A stretch of 48,059 nucleotides of DNA from Teichococcus aerophilus (GTDB taxonomy: Bacteria > Pseudomonadota > Alphaproteobacteria > Acetobacterales > Acetobacteraceae). The stretch lies in assembly GCF_014490485.1 (NCBI RefSeq), contig NZ_JACTVA010000042.1, positions 1 through 48,059 of the forward strand, read 5' to 3'. Position numbers and translations under genes: made by a program. Shown one piece after another: positions 1 through 9,130 of the stretch; the stretch's first letter is position 1; the number at the start of each line of letters is the position of its first letter. The notes below the pieces were generated by a model. The model was not told where the DNA came from. It saw nothing but the letters and a program-made list of their open reading frames with translations, and made no database searches.

Positions 1-116
1 CGGAAGGGCGCGGTTCCTTCGCCCTGGATGGCAAGATGATCGACATCCCCATCGTCCGCCGGGCCGAGGCGCTGCTGCCCCGGGCCAAGGCCATCGCCCA
101 GCGCGCGGCGGCCTGA
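1..116 (+). CDS. HpcH/HpaI aldolase / citrate lyase beta (CitE-like), C-terminal end only
   Basis: Only the last 37 codons lie in the window, read in the frame whose codons start at base 3 and ending at TGA 114-116. The visible tail contains LDGKMIDIPIVRRAEALL, which matches the conserved C-terminus of CitE-like and malyl-CoA lyase proteins of the HpcH/HpaI superfamily. These enzymes cleave or form C-C bonds of acyl-CoA or 2-hydroxyacid substrates with a divalent metal. The catalytic part is upstream of the window, so the substrate cannot be told. The gene is in the same direction as the ABC operon but 320 bp separate them, so co-transcription is unlikely. Confidence 0.7.
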   Translation, partial: EGRGSFALDGKMIDIPIVRRAEALLPRAKAIAQRAAA

Positions 117-438
117 ACGCAGGCGGTGCTGCTGCCACCGGAAAAACCCTGCACGGATATTGAGCAAGGCAGCGCTGACCTGCGTCTCTCCCAGGGGAGA
201 GCGAAGCGGGCAGCAGCCTTCAGGTGCCAAGGCCACGCCGGCCTCCTCAGCGTGACACTGTAGCGACAGCCAATGGCCGCTCAAAAGAAGAGCAGGACGG
301 TTATTTCGTAATCAACTCCAGCGCCTTGACAGTTGGTAATGATCAAAGAACTGTCATAAACAGATTTCTCGATTCACCCTGCCTTGGCTCCACGGCGCCA
401 GCCGCGCTGCGCGGCCTTTTCCGGAGGAAGACCGTTCG
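117..438 (+). promoter_or_regulatory. Intergenic region with inverted repeat, probable promoter region of the peptide ABC operon
   Basis: No gene is seen in this 322-bp stretch. It is visibly more AT-rich around 295-370. TGACAG (327-332) and CTGTCA (351-356) form an inverted repeat with an 18-bp spacer, and TTGACA at 326-331 could be a -35 element. A good -10 at normal spacing was not found. The site is a candidate operator or promoter for the importer starting at 439. A Shine-Dalgarno-like GGAGGA lies at about 421-427. Confidence 0.35.
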
Positions 439-2016
439 ATGCCCACCCGTCGCTCGCTCCTGGCTCTCTCCACCCTCGCCACATCAGGCCTCACAGCAAC
501 CCATGCCCGGCCAGCCCAGGCCGCCAGCGCCAAGGAATTGCGCTACCGGCTGATAGAAGATCCAGAATCGCTCTACAGCGGTCAGAGCGTCTCGCTCACC
601 GTCAATACCTGCCTGAACTTCCTGCATGACCGGCTGGTCTACATCGATGCCGAGGGCAAGCCACAGCCCTGGTTGGCGGAATCCTGGTCCTTCAGCGAGG
701 ACAGCCGGCAGATCACCTTCAAGCTGCGCCCCGGCACCAAGTTCCATGACGGCACCGACCTCGATGCCGCCGCGGTGAAATTCCACTTCGACACCATCCT
801 GGACCCGAAGGCGGCCTCGCCCGTGCGCGGCCAGATCGCGGCGCTGGATAGCTGCGATGTGTTGGACCTGCTGACGGTCCGCCTCAGCTTCAGCCGCCCC
901 TTCGCCGCCGCCATGATCCTGCTGGCCAGCCCCACCTATGGCGTCAATTCGCCCACCGCCGTGCAGAAGGCGGGGCGGCAATATGGCCGCCGGCCGGTCG
1001 GCACCGGGCCGTTCATGTTCAAGTCCTGGTCGGCGGGCAGCGAGATCGTGCTGGTCCGCAACCCGCGCTACCGCCAGCTGCGGCCGGACGCGGTGAACAA
1101 GGGCGCGCCCTTCGCCGACCAGATCACGCTCAGCGTGCTGCCGGAGGAAGGCGTCGCCTTCTCCGCCCTGCAAACGGGCGAGCTGAGCGCCGCCGAATTG
1201 CAGACCGACACGGTGGACCGCCTGCGCCAGGACCCCCGCTTCGCCGTCGTCATCGACGACAAGGCGAAGAACCTGGTGTTCATGGAATTCTCCTTCCGCC
1301 CGCCCTTCGATGACCGGGCGCTGCGCGATGCCGTCAGCCATGCCATCGATCGGGAGGCGATCCTGCGCGCCTCCTACAGCGGCTATGGCCGCATCAACCT
1401 GAATCCGCTCTCCAGCGGCATCCCAGGCTATGACGCGGCGATCGGCACGCAATACGGCACGCCCTACGACCCAGAGAAGGCCAAGGCGCTGCTGGCGGCG
1501 GCCGGCTGGCAGCCCGCCGCCGGTGGGCTGCGGGCCAAGGACGGCAAGCCGGCGAAATTCGCCATCCGATCCTACGCCAACCCGGCGACGGACCGGGCGC
1601 TGGCGGTCATCCAGAGCAACCTCGCCGCCGTGGGCATCGAGGTCAGCGTCTCCACCGCCGATTGGGGCACGTTCTATCCGTCCCTGCTGCGGGAAGGCTG
1701 GGACATGACGCTGAACCGCTGGACCTATAGCGACCCGCTGGTGATGACCAACCTGTTCCGCCCGCCCGGCCACCGCCGCAACCTGCCGGCGGATGAGGAG
1801 CTGACGCGCCTGCTGACCGCCGTCGATTCCACGCTGGACCCGGCGGAGCGGCAGAAGGTGGTCTCCGAATCCCAGAAAGCGCTGCTGGAGCGCCGGCTGA
1901 TCCTGCCCATCCTGACCAGCGACCAGGTCACCATCACCCAGGCCGGATTGCAGAACTACAAGTTCGACTACCTCAACCAGATCCTGCATGGCGACGTGCG
2001 CATGAGCGACTGGTGA
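439..2016 (+). CDS. ABC transporter substrate-binding protein, SBP family 5 (Dpp/Opp type)
   Basis: A 525-residue periplasmic solute-binding protein that captures peptides or related oligomers and delivers them to the membrane complex encoded downstream. The N-terminus has a twin-arginine-like start (TRRSLLALS), a hydrophobic stretch and an Ala-rich cleavage region near residues 25-32, so it is exported. The body carries family-5 signatures: WSFSEDSRQITFKLRPGTKF, KFHFDTIL, GTGPFMFKSW and ALRDAVSHAIDREAIL. Length is typical for DppA/OppA. The start ATG follows GGAGGA by 11 bases. It is the first gene of five overlapping genes. Ligand class (peptide, nickel, opine, glutathione) cannot be fixed from sequence; the D-aminopeptidase downstream favours peptides. 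Confidence 0.93.
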   Translation: MPTRRSLLALSTLATSGLTATHARPAQAASAKELRYRLIEDPESLYSGQSVSLTVNTCLNFLHDRLVYIDAEGKPQPWLAESWSFSEDSRQITFKLRPGTKFHDGTDLDAAAVKFHFDTILDPKAASPVRGQIAALDSCDVLDLLTVRLSFSRPFAAAMILLASPTYGVNSPTAVQKAGRQYGRRPVGTGPFMFKSWSAGSEIVLVRNPRYRQLRPDAVNKGAPFADQITLSVLPEEGVAFSALQTGELSAAELQTDTVDRLRQDPRFAVVIDDKAKNLVFMEFSFRPPFDDRALRDAVSHAIDREAILRASYSGYGRINLNPLSSGIPGYDAAIGTQYGTPYDPEKAKALLAAAGWQPAAGGLRAKDGKPAKFAIRSYANPATDRALAVIQSNLAAVGIEVSVSTADWGTFYPSLLREGWDMTLNRWTYSDPLVMTNLFRPPGHRRNLPADEELTRLLTAVDSTLDPAERQKVVSESQKALLERRLILPILTSDQVTITQAGLQNYKFDYLNQILHGDVRMSDW

Positions 2017-2945
2017 GCCGCTATATCCTGCGCCGTCTGCTGATGGCGCTGCCCGTGGTGGTCGGCATCCTGCTGCTGACCTTCCTCATCCAGGCGGTGA
2101 TCCCGACCGATGCGGTCAGCGCCATGTATGAAGGCCAGGTGACGGAAGATGAAGCGGCGGAGGCCATCGCCGCGATGCGCGAGCGCTATGGGCTGGACCA
2201 GCCCTGGTACGTGCAGTTCGTCCGCTACGGCGCCAATGTGCTGCAAGGCGATTTCGGCGAATCCATCCGCCTGCGTCGCCCGGTGTCGGAAGAGATCGGC
2301 TACCGCTTCGTCAACACGTTGACGCTGACGGGCGTCGCCTTGTTGATCGGCATCGGCATCGGCGTGCCGATGGGCATTATCTCGGCGGCGAAGAAGGACA
2401 CCTGGCTGGATGTCGGCGCCATGACGGTGGGGCTGCTCGGCATTTCCATGCCGGCCTTCTTCTTCGGCCTGCTGCTGATCCTGGTCTTCGCTGTCTGGCT
2501 CATGTGGATTCCCGTCGTGCCACGCGGCGGCGCGGCGCTGCTGCTGCCGGCGCTGACACTTGGGCTGATCGAGGCGGCGCCGCTCTCCCGCATCGCCCGC
2601 TCGGCGATGATCGAGATCCTGCGGCGAGACCATATCCGCGCCGCCCGCTCCCGCGGCATGGGCGAGTTCTCCGTCATCATGCGCCACGCCCTGCCCGGCA
2701 CCCTGCTGGCGGTGATGACGGTGATCGGCCTGCAATTCGGCAACCTGCTTGGCGGCGCCTTCATCATCGAGGTCATCTTTGGCTGGCGCGGGATCGGGGA
2801 GCTGGGCGTGAAAGCCATCCAGTGGCGGGATTTCGCGCTGACCCAGGCCATCATCCTCATCAGTGCCGGCGCGCATATCAGCGCCAACCTGCTGGTCGAC
2901 ATCCTCTATGCCTGGATCGACCCGCGCGTGGATTACGACCAATGA
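2013..2945 (+). CDS. ABC transporter permease (DppB/OppB type)
   Basis: A 310-residue inner-membrane permease, first of two in the importer. About six hydrophobic segments are visible, beginning with one at residues 8-30. The cytoplasmic EAA loop is present as AARSRGMGEFSVIMRHALPG (residues about 210-229), the contact for the ATPases. The N-terminal block ERYGLDQPWYVQFVRYGANV is the usual DppB periplasmic region. The start is a GTG overlapping the stop of the binding protein (GTGA), implying translational coupling. Assignment is by family hallmark and order. Confidence 0.93.
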   Translation: MSRYILRRLLMALPVVVGILLLTFLIQAVIPTDAVSAMYEGQVTEDEAAEAIAAMRERYGLDQPWYVQFVRYGANVLQGDFGESIRLRRPVSEEIGYRFVNTLTLTGVALLIGIGIGVPMGIISAAKKDTWLDVGAMTVGLLGISMPAFFFGLLLILVFAVWLMWIPVVPRGGAALLLPALTLGLIEAAPLSRIARSAMIEILRRDHIRAARSRGMGEFSVIMRHALPGTLLAVMTVIGLQFGNLLGGAFIIEVIFGWRGIGELGVKAIQWRDFALTQAIILISAGAHISANLLVDILYAWIDPRVDYDQ

Positions 2946-3832
2946 GCCTGGCGCAGAGCGTGGCCGCCCCGGCGGAAGCCGCCCCCCAGCCGCGCCGTGG
3001 CGGCTGGCGCTGGGCCATGGCGCGGCTGCTGCGCAACCCCTCCGCCCGCATCGGCGGCAGCGTGCTGCTGCTGATCCTGTTCTGCGCCGCCTTCGCGCCC
3101 TGGGTCGCGCCGCATGACCCGCTCCACGTCAACACCCTCGGCCGCCTGCTGCCGCCCAGCGCCACCAACTGGCTGGGCACCGACGAAGTGGGGCGGGACA
3201 TCGCCAGCCGGCTGATCTTCGGCACCCGCTACTTCCTGCTGATCTGCCTGATCGCCTCCACCATCTCCGGTGGCTTCGGCATCCTGCTGGGGCTGGTGGC
3301 CGGCGGCGGCTCGGCCTTGGCCGATACGCTGATCATGCGCTGCACGGACATGCTGCTGGCCTTCCCCTACATCCTGCTGGTGCTGGCCATCGTCGCCATC
3401 CTCGGCCCCAGCCTGTGGACGGCGATGGCGGCGGTCGGCATCGCCGGCATCCCCGGCTATGCGCGGCTGATCCGCTCCGTCGCGCTGACGGTGAAGCGGG
3501 AGGAGTATGTGGAGGCCGCGCGCGCCCTCGGCGCCAGCGAGGCGCAGATCATCCTCAGCACCGTGCTGCCCAACACCATCTCGCCGCTGATCGTCTACCT
3601 CTCCTACGCCACGCCCATCGCGGCGCTCTCGGCGGCGGCGCTCTCCTTCCTCGGCCTGGGCGCGCAGGCGCCGGCGCCGGAATGGGGGGCCATGCTGGTC
3701 AATTCCCGCTCCTTCCTGTTCACCGCCTGGTGGGCCGTGGCCGCGCCGGGGCTGGCCATCTTCGTCGCCATCTTCTCGATGAACCTGCTGGGCAACGGCC
3801 TGCGGGACGTGCTGGACCCGCGCGATGTCTGA
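2942..3832 (+). CDS. ABC transporter permease (DppC/OppC type)
   Basis: A 296-residue second permease of the peptide importer. ATG 2942 overlaps the stop of the preceding permease (ATGA); a longer reading frame extends upstream but would run through that gene, so the overlap start is preferred. A short Pro/Arg-rich N-terminus is followed by a membrane segment, the DppC-typical periplasmic HDPLHVNTLGRLLPPSATNW and GTDEVGRDIASR blocks, more membrane segments, and an EAA loop with VEAARALGASEAQIILSTVL. These mark it as the C-type partner that dimerises with the DppB-like protein. Confidence 0.93.
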   Translation: MSLAQSVAAPAEAAPQPRRGGWRWAMARLLRNPSARIGGSVLLLILFCAAFAPWVAPHDPLHVNTLGRLLPPSATNWLGTDEVGRDIASRLIFGTRYFLLICLIASTISGGFGILLGLVAGGGSALADTLIMRCTDMLLAFPYILLVLAIVAILGPSLWTAMAAVGIAGIPGYARLIRSVALTVKREEYVEAARALGASEAQIILSTVLPNTISPLIVYLSYATPIAALSAAALSFLGLGAQAPAPEWGAMLVNSRSFLFTAWWAVAAPGLAIFVAIFSMNLLGNGLRDVLDPRDV

Positions 3833-4847
3833 GGCCACCCCCATGCTGGAAGTCCGTGGCCTGCGCACGCAATTCGGCACCGGCGCCGGCGCGGTGCGCG
3901 CGGTGAACGGCGTCGATCTCGCCATCAACCCGGGCGAGGTGCTCGGCATCGTCGGTGAATCCGGCTGCGGCAAGACGGTGCTGGCGCTGTCCATCCTGCG
4001 GTTGATCGACGCGCCGGGGCGCATCGTCGCCGGGCAGGTGCTATTCGAGGGCACGGATGTGCTGGCCATGCGCCCGCGCGCGCTGACGGCGCTGCGGGGG
4101 CGGGACATCGCTATGATCTTCCAGCAGCCCAAGGCCAGCCTGGACCCGCTGATGCGCATCGGCAGCCAGATCGCGGAGCCGTTGCGGCTGCGTGGCGGCC
4201 GCTCCCGCGCCGAGGCGTGGCGGGAGGCGGTGGAGCTGCTGGGCGCCGTCGGCATCCCCAATCCGGAGGAAAAGGCCCGCGCCTATCCGCACGAGATCTC
4301 GGGCGGGCAGGCGCAGCGGGTGATGATCGCCATCGCGCTGGCGCTGCGCCCGCGCCTGCTGATCGCGGACGAGCCGACCACGGCGCTGGACGTGACGGTG
4401 CAGGCGCAGATCCTGGAATTGCTGCGCGAGCGCTGCCGGGTGCTGGGCACGGCGCTGGTCCTGGTCACGCACGATATCGGCGTCGTCGCGCAGATGGCGG
4501 ACCGCGTGGCCGTCATGTATGCCGGGCGCGTGGTGGAGAACGGCAAGGTCGCCGATATCCTCGGCCAGCCGGCGCATCCCTACACGCGCGGCCTGCTGCG
4601 CTCGGCGCCGGTGATGGGCGCGGTGCAGGCACGTCTGCGGGAAATTCCCGGTGGCATCCCGGACCTGACGCGGCCGCTCTCCGGCTGTGCCTTCGCGCCG
4701 CGTTGCGAGGCGCGCCAGCAGGCCGGCGCCGCCCGCTGCGACAGCCAGGCGCCGCCCTCTTTCCTGCCTCGCGCCGGCTGGCAGGCCCGCTGCTGGCTAC
4801 AGGCGGGCGCGCCACAGGCACAACCCGCACCGGAGGCCTGGGCATGA
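3825..4847 (+). CDS. ABC transporter ATP-binding protein (DppD/OppD type)
   Basis: A 340-residue cytoplasmic ATPase powering the importer. Seen: Walker A GESGCGKT near residues 44-51, a Q-loop in MIFQQPKASLDPL, the ABC signature as SGGQAQR, Walker B LLIADEPTTALD and the switch His in LVTHDIGVV. The C-terminal oligopeptide/dipeptide extension is present, with cysteines in GCAFAPRCE, consistent with the iron-sulfur site known in several Dpp/Opp ATPases. It starts 8 bases inside the preceding permease gene. The pair with the next gene makes a heterodimeric nucleotide-binding unit. Confidence 0.93.
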   Translation: MSEATPMLEVRGLRTQFGTGAGAVRAVNGVDLAINPGEVLGIVGESGCGKTVLALSILRLIDAPGRIVAGQVLFEGTDVLAMRPRALTALRGRDIAMIFQQPKASLDPLMRIGSQIAEPLRLRGGRSRAEAWREAVELLGAVGIPNPEEKARAYPHEISGGQAQRVMIAIALALRPRLLIADEPTTALDVTVQAQILELLRERCRVLGTALVLVTHDIGVVAQMADRVAVMYAGRVVENGKVADILGQPAHPYTRGLLRSAPVMGAVQARLREIPGGIPDLTRPLSGCAFAPRCEARQQAGAARCDSQAPPSFLPRAGWQARCWLQAGAPQAQPAPEAWA

Positions 4848-5812
4848 GCGCCGTGCCGCTGCTGCGCGCCGCCGGGCTGGTGGTGCGCTTCCCCGTCCGC
4901 GCCGGGGTGATGGGCCGGCCCAAGGCGTGGGTCCATGCCGTGGACGGCGTCGACCTGAAAGTGGAGGCCGGGGAGACGCTGGGGCTGGTGGGCGAATCCG
5001 GCTGCGGCAAATCCACCCTCGGCCGCACCCTGCTGGCGCTGCGCCGCGCCGACGAAGGCAGCGTGGAGATCGAGGGCCAGCGGATCTTCGAGGTACCGCC
5101 CGGAAAGTTGAAGGCGCTGCGCCGCCACGCACAGATGGTGTTCCAGGACCCGGTGGCCTCGCTGGACCCGCGCCGCACCGTCGGCAGTTCCGTCCGCATG
5201 GGGCTGGAGCTGCACGGCATCGGCACGCGGGCGGAGCGGGAGGCGGCGGTGGCCCAGGTGCTGCGGCGCGTCGGCCTGCGGCCGGAGCACGCGGAACGCT
5301 TCCCGCATGAATTCTCCGGCGGGCAGCGGCAACGCGTCGGCATCGCCCGCGCGCTGGTGCTGGAACCCCGGCTGCTGATCTGCGACGAGCCGGTTTCCGC
5401 CCTCGATGTGTCCGTGCAGGCGCAGATCCTGAATCTGCTGAAGGATGTGCAGGCGGAGCGCGGCCTCGGCATGGTGTTCATCTCGCACAACCTTGCGGTC
5501 GTCGAGCACATGGCCGACCGTGTGGCCGTGATGTATTACGGCCGCATCGTCGAGCTGGCACCGCGCGAGGCGCTCTATGCCGGTGCGCGCCACCCCTACA
5601 CCCGCGCGCTGCTGGCCGCCGTGCCCTCGCCCGATCCGGCGCAGCGCCCCGACGCCGCCCTGCCGCAGGGCGAGCCGCCGAACCCCGCCCGCCTACCCAG
5701 CGGCTGCCGCTTCCGTTCCCGCTGCCCCATCGCCATGTCGCGCTGCGCCGAGGAGGAGCCGCTGCTGCTCGACCTCGGCGAGGGCCACAAGGCGGCGTGC
5801 TGGGCCGCTTGA
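4844..5812 (+). CDS. ABC transporter ATP-binding protein (DppF/OppF type)
   Basis: A 322-residue second ATPase. ATG 4844 overlaps the stop of the previous gene (ATGA). Walker A GESGCGKST, signature SGGQRQR, Walker B LLICDEPVSALD and switch FISHNLAVV are intact. The C-terminal block HPYTRALLAAVPSPDP and the cysteine-containing GCRFRSRCP are typical of DppF/OppF. As the last gene of the importer it is followed after 33 bases by the serine hydrolase, so all six genes may be one transcript. Confidence 0.93.
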   Translation: MSAVPLLRAAGLVVRFPVRAGVMGRPKAWVHAVDGVDLKVEAGETLGLVGESGCGKSTLGRTLLALRRADEGSVEIEGQRIFEVPPGKLKALRRHAQMVFQDPVASLDPRRTVGSSVRMGLELHGIGTRAEREAAVAQVLRRVGLRPEHAERFPHEFSGGQRQRVGIARALVLEPRLLICDEPVSALDVSVQAQILNLLKDVQAERGLGMVFISHNLAVVEHMADRVAVMYYGRIVELAPREALYAGARHPYTRALLAAVPSPDPAQRPDAALPQGEPPNPARLPSGCRFRSRCPIAMSRCAEEEPLLLDLGEGHKAACWAA

Positions 5813-5845
5813 AACCCTCGCCTCGCCGATGAAAGCACAAAGCCC

Positions 5846-7483
5846 GTGACCGATCTGGATGTGACCCTGCTTGAACGCCGCGTCGATGCCCTGCTGACCC
5901 CCTGGGCCAACAATGCCGGGCCGGGCGTCACCCTTGGCGTGGTGCTGGAAGGCCGGCTGGCGGTGCACCGCCACGCCGGGCTCGCCAATATCGAACATGG
6001 CGTGCCGATCGGCCCGCAAACGCGCTTCCGCATCGCCTCCGTCTCCAAGCAGTTCACCTGCGCCGCCATCCTGATGCTGGCGGCGGAAGGCAAGCTGTCG
6101 CTGGAGGAAGAAGCCCGCACCTACTTGCCGGAACTGCCGGCGCTGGCGGACCGCGTGGCCGTCGCGCATCTGATGCACAACACCTCCGGCATCCGCGACA
6201 TGCTGGAGATCATGCGCCATGGCGGCGCCGATCTCGGCACGCCGATCCGCTTGCAGGATCTTGTGGACGGCATCTGCCGCCAGCGCACGCTGAACTTCAC
6301 GCCCGGCACGCGCTTCCTCTACAGCAACACCAACTTCCTGCTGCTCGGCCTGATCGTCGAGCGGCTGACCGGCATGAAGTTGGAGGATATGCTGGAGGCG
6401 CGCATCTTCGCGCCGCTGGGCATGCGGGATACGCGCATGACCCCGGATGTGCATCAGGCGATCCCCCATCTGGCGACCGGCTACTTCCCCGGCGAGCCGG
6501 CCGGCTGGCGCCGCGCGCCGCATGCCTTCCCGTTGCATGGCGAAGGCGGGCTGGTCTCCTCCGTGCAGGACCTCGCGCTGTGGAGCCACAACGCCACCAC
6601 GCGTGCCATTGGCGACGGCTGGCTGGATGGGCTGACGGTGCAGACGCCCTTCGCCAACGGCACGATCAACCGCTATGCGCGCGGGCTGGTGGTGCGGCCC
6701 TATCGCGGGCTAGAGACGGTGAGCCATGGCGGCCTGTGGCCGGGCTACCGCACCGAGTTCCTGCGGGTGCCGGCGCTGGCCGCTACCGTTATCGCCATTT
6801 CCAACGCCGCGACCTCGGACCCCAACCTACTGGCGCACCGGGCGCTGGACGCGGTGCTGGAGACGCGCCCCGGCGCCCGCTCCATGGGCGTCCACCCCGT
6901 GCCCGCCCTGCCACCCAAGGAAACCCTGGCGCCCATGGCCGGGCGCTGGCTGGACCCGGTGAGCGGCGCAACGCTGGATATCGCGGTGTCCGAGGCCGGC
7001 ATCCCCACCCTGGCCACCAACGGCCTGACGGTGACGGCGGAGGCGACGGAGGATGGCCGCTTCTCCTCGCCCCGCGCCAGCAGCGTCTTCATCGTCAAGC
7101 CCGGCGGCGCCGATGTCATCGAGGTGGAGCAGGATGCCGGCACCGTCGGCCGGTGGCAGCGCGTGGCCGAAGGCGCCGCCCTGCCGCACGGGCTGAGCGG
7201 CACCTATCACAGCCCCGAGATGGCCACGCGCTGGACGGTGACGGAGGCCGATGGCGGCACCTGGGTGCGCGCCGAGGGCCCGGTGGCCAACGGCCAGCCC
7301 TGGGAGATGACGCCCATCGCGGGTGATCTCATCCGCATCAATATTCCCAGCATGCTCTTCCGCGCCTGGCTGGATGTACGCGTGCTGCGAGATGGCAGCA
7401 CCATCACCGGGCTGCAAGCCAGCGGGGGGCGGGCCAAGAACGTGCGCTACGACCGCGTCGAGGAGACGACGCCTGAGGCGTAA
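5846..7483 (+). CDS. Serine hydrolase, D-aminopeptidase-like (peptidase S12 / class C beta-lactamase family)
   Basis: A 545-residue protein with a penicillin-recognising core and a long C-terminal part. The catalytic SxxK is SVSK at residues 65-68 and the YxN is YSN at 159-161; the third motif is probably HGG in VSHGGLWPGYRTE. After the core (about residue 340) come two further domains resembling the B and C domains of Ochrobactrum D-aminopeptidase (about 520 residues), ending with LRDGSTITGLQASGGRAKNV. That family removes N-terminal D-residues from peptides and amides. No signal peptide is seen, so it would act on imported peptides, which fits its position 33 bases after a Dpp/Opp importer. 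Start is GTG 5846. An esterase or amidase role cannot be excluded. Confidence 0.82.
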   Translation: MTDLDVTLLERRVDALLTPWANNAGPGVTLGVVLEGRLAVHRHAGLANIEHGVPIGPQTRFRIASVSKQFTCAAILMLAAEGKLSLEEEARTYLPELPALADRVAVAHLMHNTSGIRDMLEIMRHGGADLGTPIRLQDLVDGICRQRTLNFTPGTRFLYSNTNFLLLGLIVERLTGMKLEDMLEARIFAPLGMRDTRMTPDVHQAIPHLATGYFPGEPAGWRRAPHAFPLHGEGGLVSSVQDLALWSHNATTRAIGDGWLDGLTVQTPFANGTINRYARGLVVRPYRGLETVSHGGLWPGYRTEFLRVPALAATVIAISNAATSDPNLLAHRALDAVLETRPGARSMGVHPVPALPPKETLAPMAGRWLDPVSGATLDIAVSEAGIPTLATNGLTVTAEATEDGRFSSPRASSVFIVKPGGADVIEVEQDAGTVGRWQRVAEGAALPHGLSGTYHSPEMATRWTVTEADGGTWVRAEGPVANGQPWEMTPIAGDLIRINIPSMLFRAWLDVRVLRDGSTITGLQASGGRAKNVRYDRVEETTPEA

Positions 7484-7646
7484 TCGCCTGAGTTGAACTC
7501 ACGCGTCCCGGCAAACGCCAGGAGCAGAGCGGGTCGGCATTGACCCTCCGGAGGCATGGGGCAGGAATGTCCCAGGCCCCTTCTCTTTACTCTCGATCCT
7601 ACCGAGGCGCCGGGCTTCCAAAGCGGCTTCCGCGGGCGCTCTGCCC

Positions 7647-8426
7647 ATGGCCGTGGGATCGTATCGCGGCTTCGCCGCCTCGCATGCCTATGCCCGGCAT
7701 TTCCACGATGAGATCGTCTTGGGCGCCAATTTAGTTAGTGCGGAGTGGCTCAAACTTGATGGCCGTGACCTTGTTGCCGAGCAGGGAGATAGCACTCTTT
7801 ACAACCCGGTTCAGGTGCAGGAAGGTGGTTCGCTTGAGCCGGATCGCGAATGGCGCTTTCTGACCTTCTACATCGATGCCGGGGCCGCGCATCGGCTTCT
7901 GTATGGCACATGCGGCTGCGTCGAGTTCAATACCGCCGTACTTTCATGCAAGCAGACTTTCGACTTATTCCTCGCCGGTGAACGGCTCTTCCTCAGCGGT
8001 AACCTGGTGGAACTTGACGAAGTCGTCACGCTGATCCTTGGCCAACTCGAGGCTCGTGTGGGGACAACAACGGGTAAGAGGAAGGCTGAGACGAGCCTTG
8101 CATCCGCAGAGCCGCGGTTGAAGCGCGTTGCTGAGAGGCTGCTGGAACGCCTGGACGAGCAGCCAGATCTGTCCGACCTGGCAGGGGAAGTCGGCCTTTC
8201 GGTCGAGCATCTGGTGCGCAGCTATGCTCGTGCCTTTGGTCTGCCACCTCTGGCATGGGCGATGCAGAAGCGCCTGGCCCGCGCTCGCCAACTCCTGCGA
8301 GACGGCAAGGCTCCCGCACATGTGGCAGCCGAGCTGGGCTTCTCAGATCAAAGCCATCTCAACCGGTTTTTCAAGCGCGTCAGCGGTACCACGCCAGCGC
8401 AGTTCTCGCGGGCGATCGGGCAGTAG
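7647..8426 (+). CDS. AraC-family transcriptional regulator
   Basis: A 259-residue regulator. The N-terminal half is a cupin-like ligand-binding domain with YARHFHDEIVLG (metal-binding-like histidines) and YNPVQVQEGGS. The C-terminal about 100 residues hold two helix-turn-helix motifs, including LSDLAGEVGLSVEHLVRSY and VAAELGFSDQSHLNRFFKRV, the AraC hallmark. The gene is followed after 77 bases by a LysE-family exporter in the same direction, a pairing often seen where the AraC protein controls amino-acid efflux. The ATG has no strong Shine-Dalgarno sequence; it was chosen because homology begins at once after it. Confidence 0.9.
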   Translation: MAVGSYRGFAASHAYARHFHDEIVLGANLVSAEWLKLDGRDLVAEQGDSTLYNPVQVQEGGSLEPDREWRFLTFYIDAGAAHRLLYGTCGCVEFNTAVLSCKQTFDLFLAGERLFLSGNLVELDEVVTLILGQLEARVGTTTGKRKAETSLASAEPRLKRVAERLLERLDEQPDLSDLAGEVGLSVEHLVRSYARAFGLPPLAWAMQKRLARARQLLRDGKAPAHVAAELGFSDQSHLNRFFKRVSGTTPAQFSRAIGQ

Positions 8427-8503
8427 TCGATCAATCCCATTCAAGACGGCAAGCCCAGTGTCGCGCAGCATTCCTGGCAACCTGAACGGCCGGGAGGACC
8501 AGC

Positions 8504-9130
8504 TTGCTCGCCTTATTCACATACGCGTTCGCACTCGCTCTCGCGCTGTGCCTGTCACCCGGCCCCGTCTTCGCGGAAAGTTTGAGACGTGGGCTGAGGG
8601 GCGGCTTCCGCCCTGCACTGATCGTGCAATTCGGCTCGCTTGTAGGAGACCTTGCCTGGGCGCTCGCGGCATCTGCCGGCCTCGGGCTCATCTTCTCAGT
8701 TCCGGCGCTCCGACTGCCATTAGAATTTGCCGGAGCTGCCTTTCTGCTTTGGCTGGCTTGGAGCTCCCTGAGGACCGCGAACAGCTTCCCGAGCCTTGGC
8801 GTCGTGGCCCCCGAAGAGCGCATCGGTCCGTTCCTCTCCGGCGCTCTGCTTTCGTTGACGAACCCGAAGAACATCCCGTTCTGGCTGGCGGTCGGTGCAA
8901 CCATGGGTGGGCTTGGTGTTTCAACGCCCGTCTCGGCACGGGGCGCGGTATTTCTGGCCGGCTTCATGGCTGCGTGCGTGGCCTGCTGCTTTGTGGCAGC
9001 CGGCGCGATAGCTTGGTTGCATCGGCATCTAACACCGCGCCTCTTCTTCGGCATCAATGTCCTGACAGGGCTTGCGCTTGCAGCCTTGGCAATCAACAGC
9101 ATAACCATGGCGTTGGCTTCGATGTTATAG
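8504..9130 (+). CDS. LysE/RhtB-family amino-acid exporter
   Basis: A 208-residue inner-membrane protein with about six hydrophobic segments. The N-terminal FALALALCLSPGPVF carries the SPGP signature of LysE/RhtB exporters, and LLSLTNPKNIPFWLAVGA matches the conserved NPK block of the fourth to fifth segment. Members export amino acids or analogues. The start is a TTG preceded by GGGAGGA, a good Shine-Dalgarno sequence. It probably works with the AraC gene just upstream, with amino acids released by the hydrolase at 5846-7483 as one possible substrate source (inference). Confidence 0.9.
   Translation: MLALFTYAFALALALCLSPGPVFAESLRRGLRGGFRPALIVQFGSLVGDLAWALAASAGLGLIFSVPALRLPLEFAGAAFLLWLAWSSLRTANSFPSLGVVAPEERIGPFLSGALLSLTNPKNIPFWLAVGATMGGLGVSTPVSARGAVFLAGFMAACVACCFVAAGAIAWLHRHLTPRLFFGINVLTGLALAALAINSITMALASML

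Noticed and set aside
484-1989. Long minus-strand reading frame opposite the substrate-binding protein
   Set aside because: It mirrors a strong family-5 binding protein; long antisense frames are expected in very GC-rich DNA and it has no family resemblance.
2933-4261. Minus-strand reading frame of about 440 codons opposite the permease and ATPase genes
   Set aside because: Gln/Arg/Gly-rich low-complexity translation, antisense to well-supported genes.
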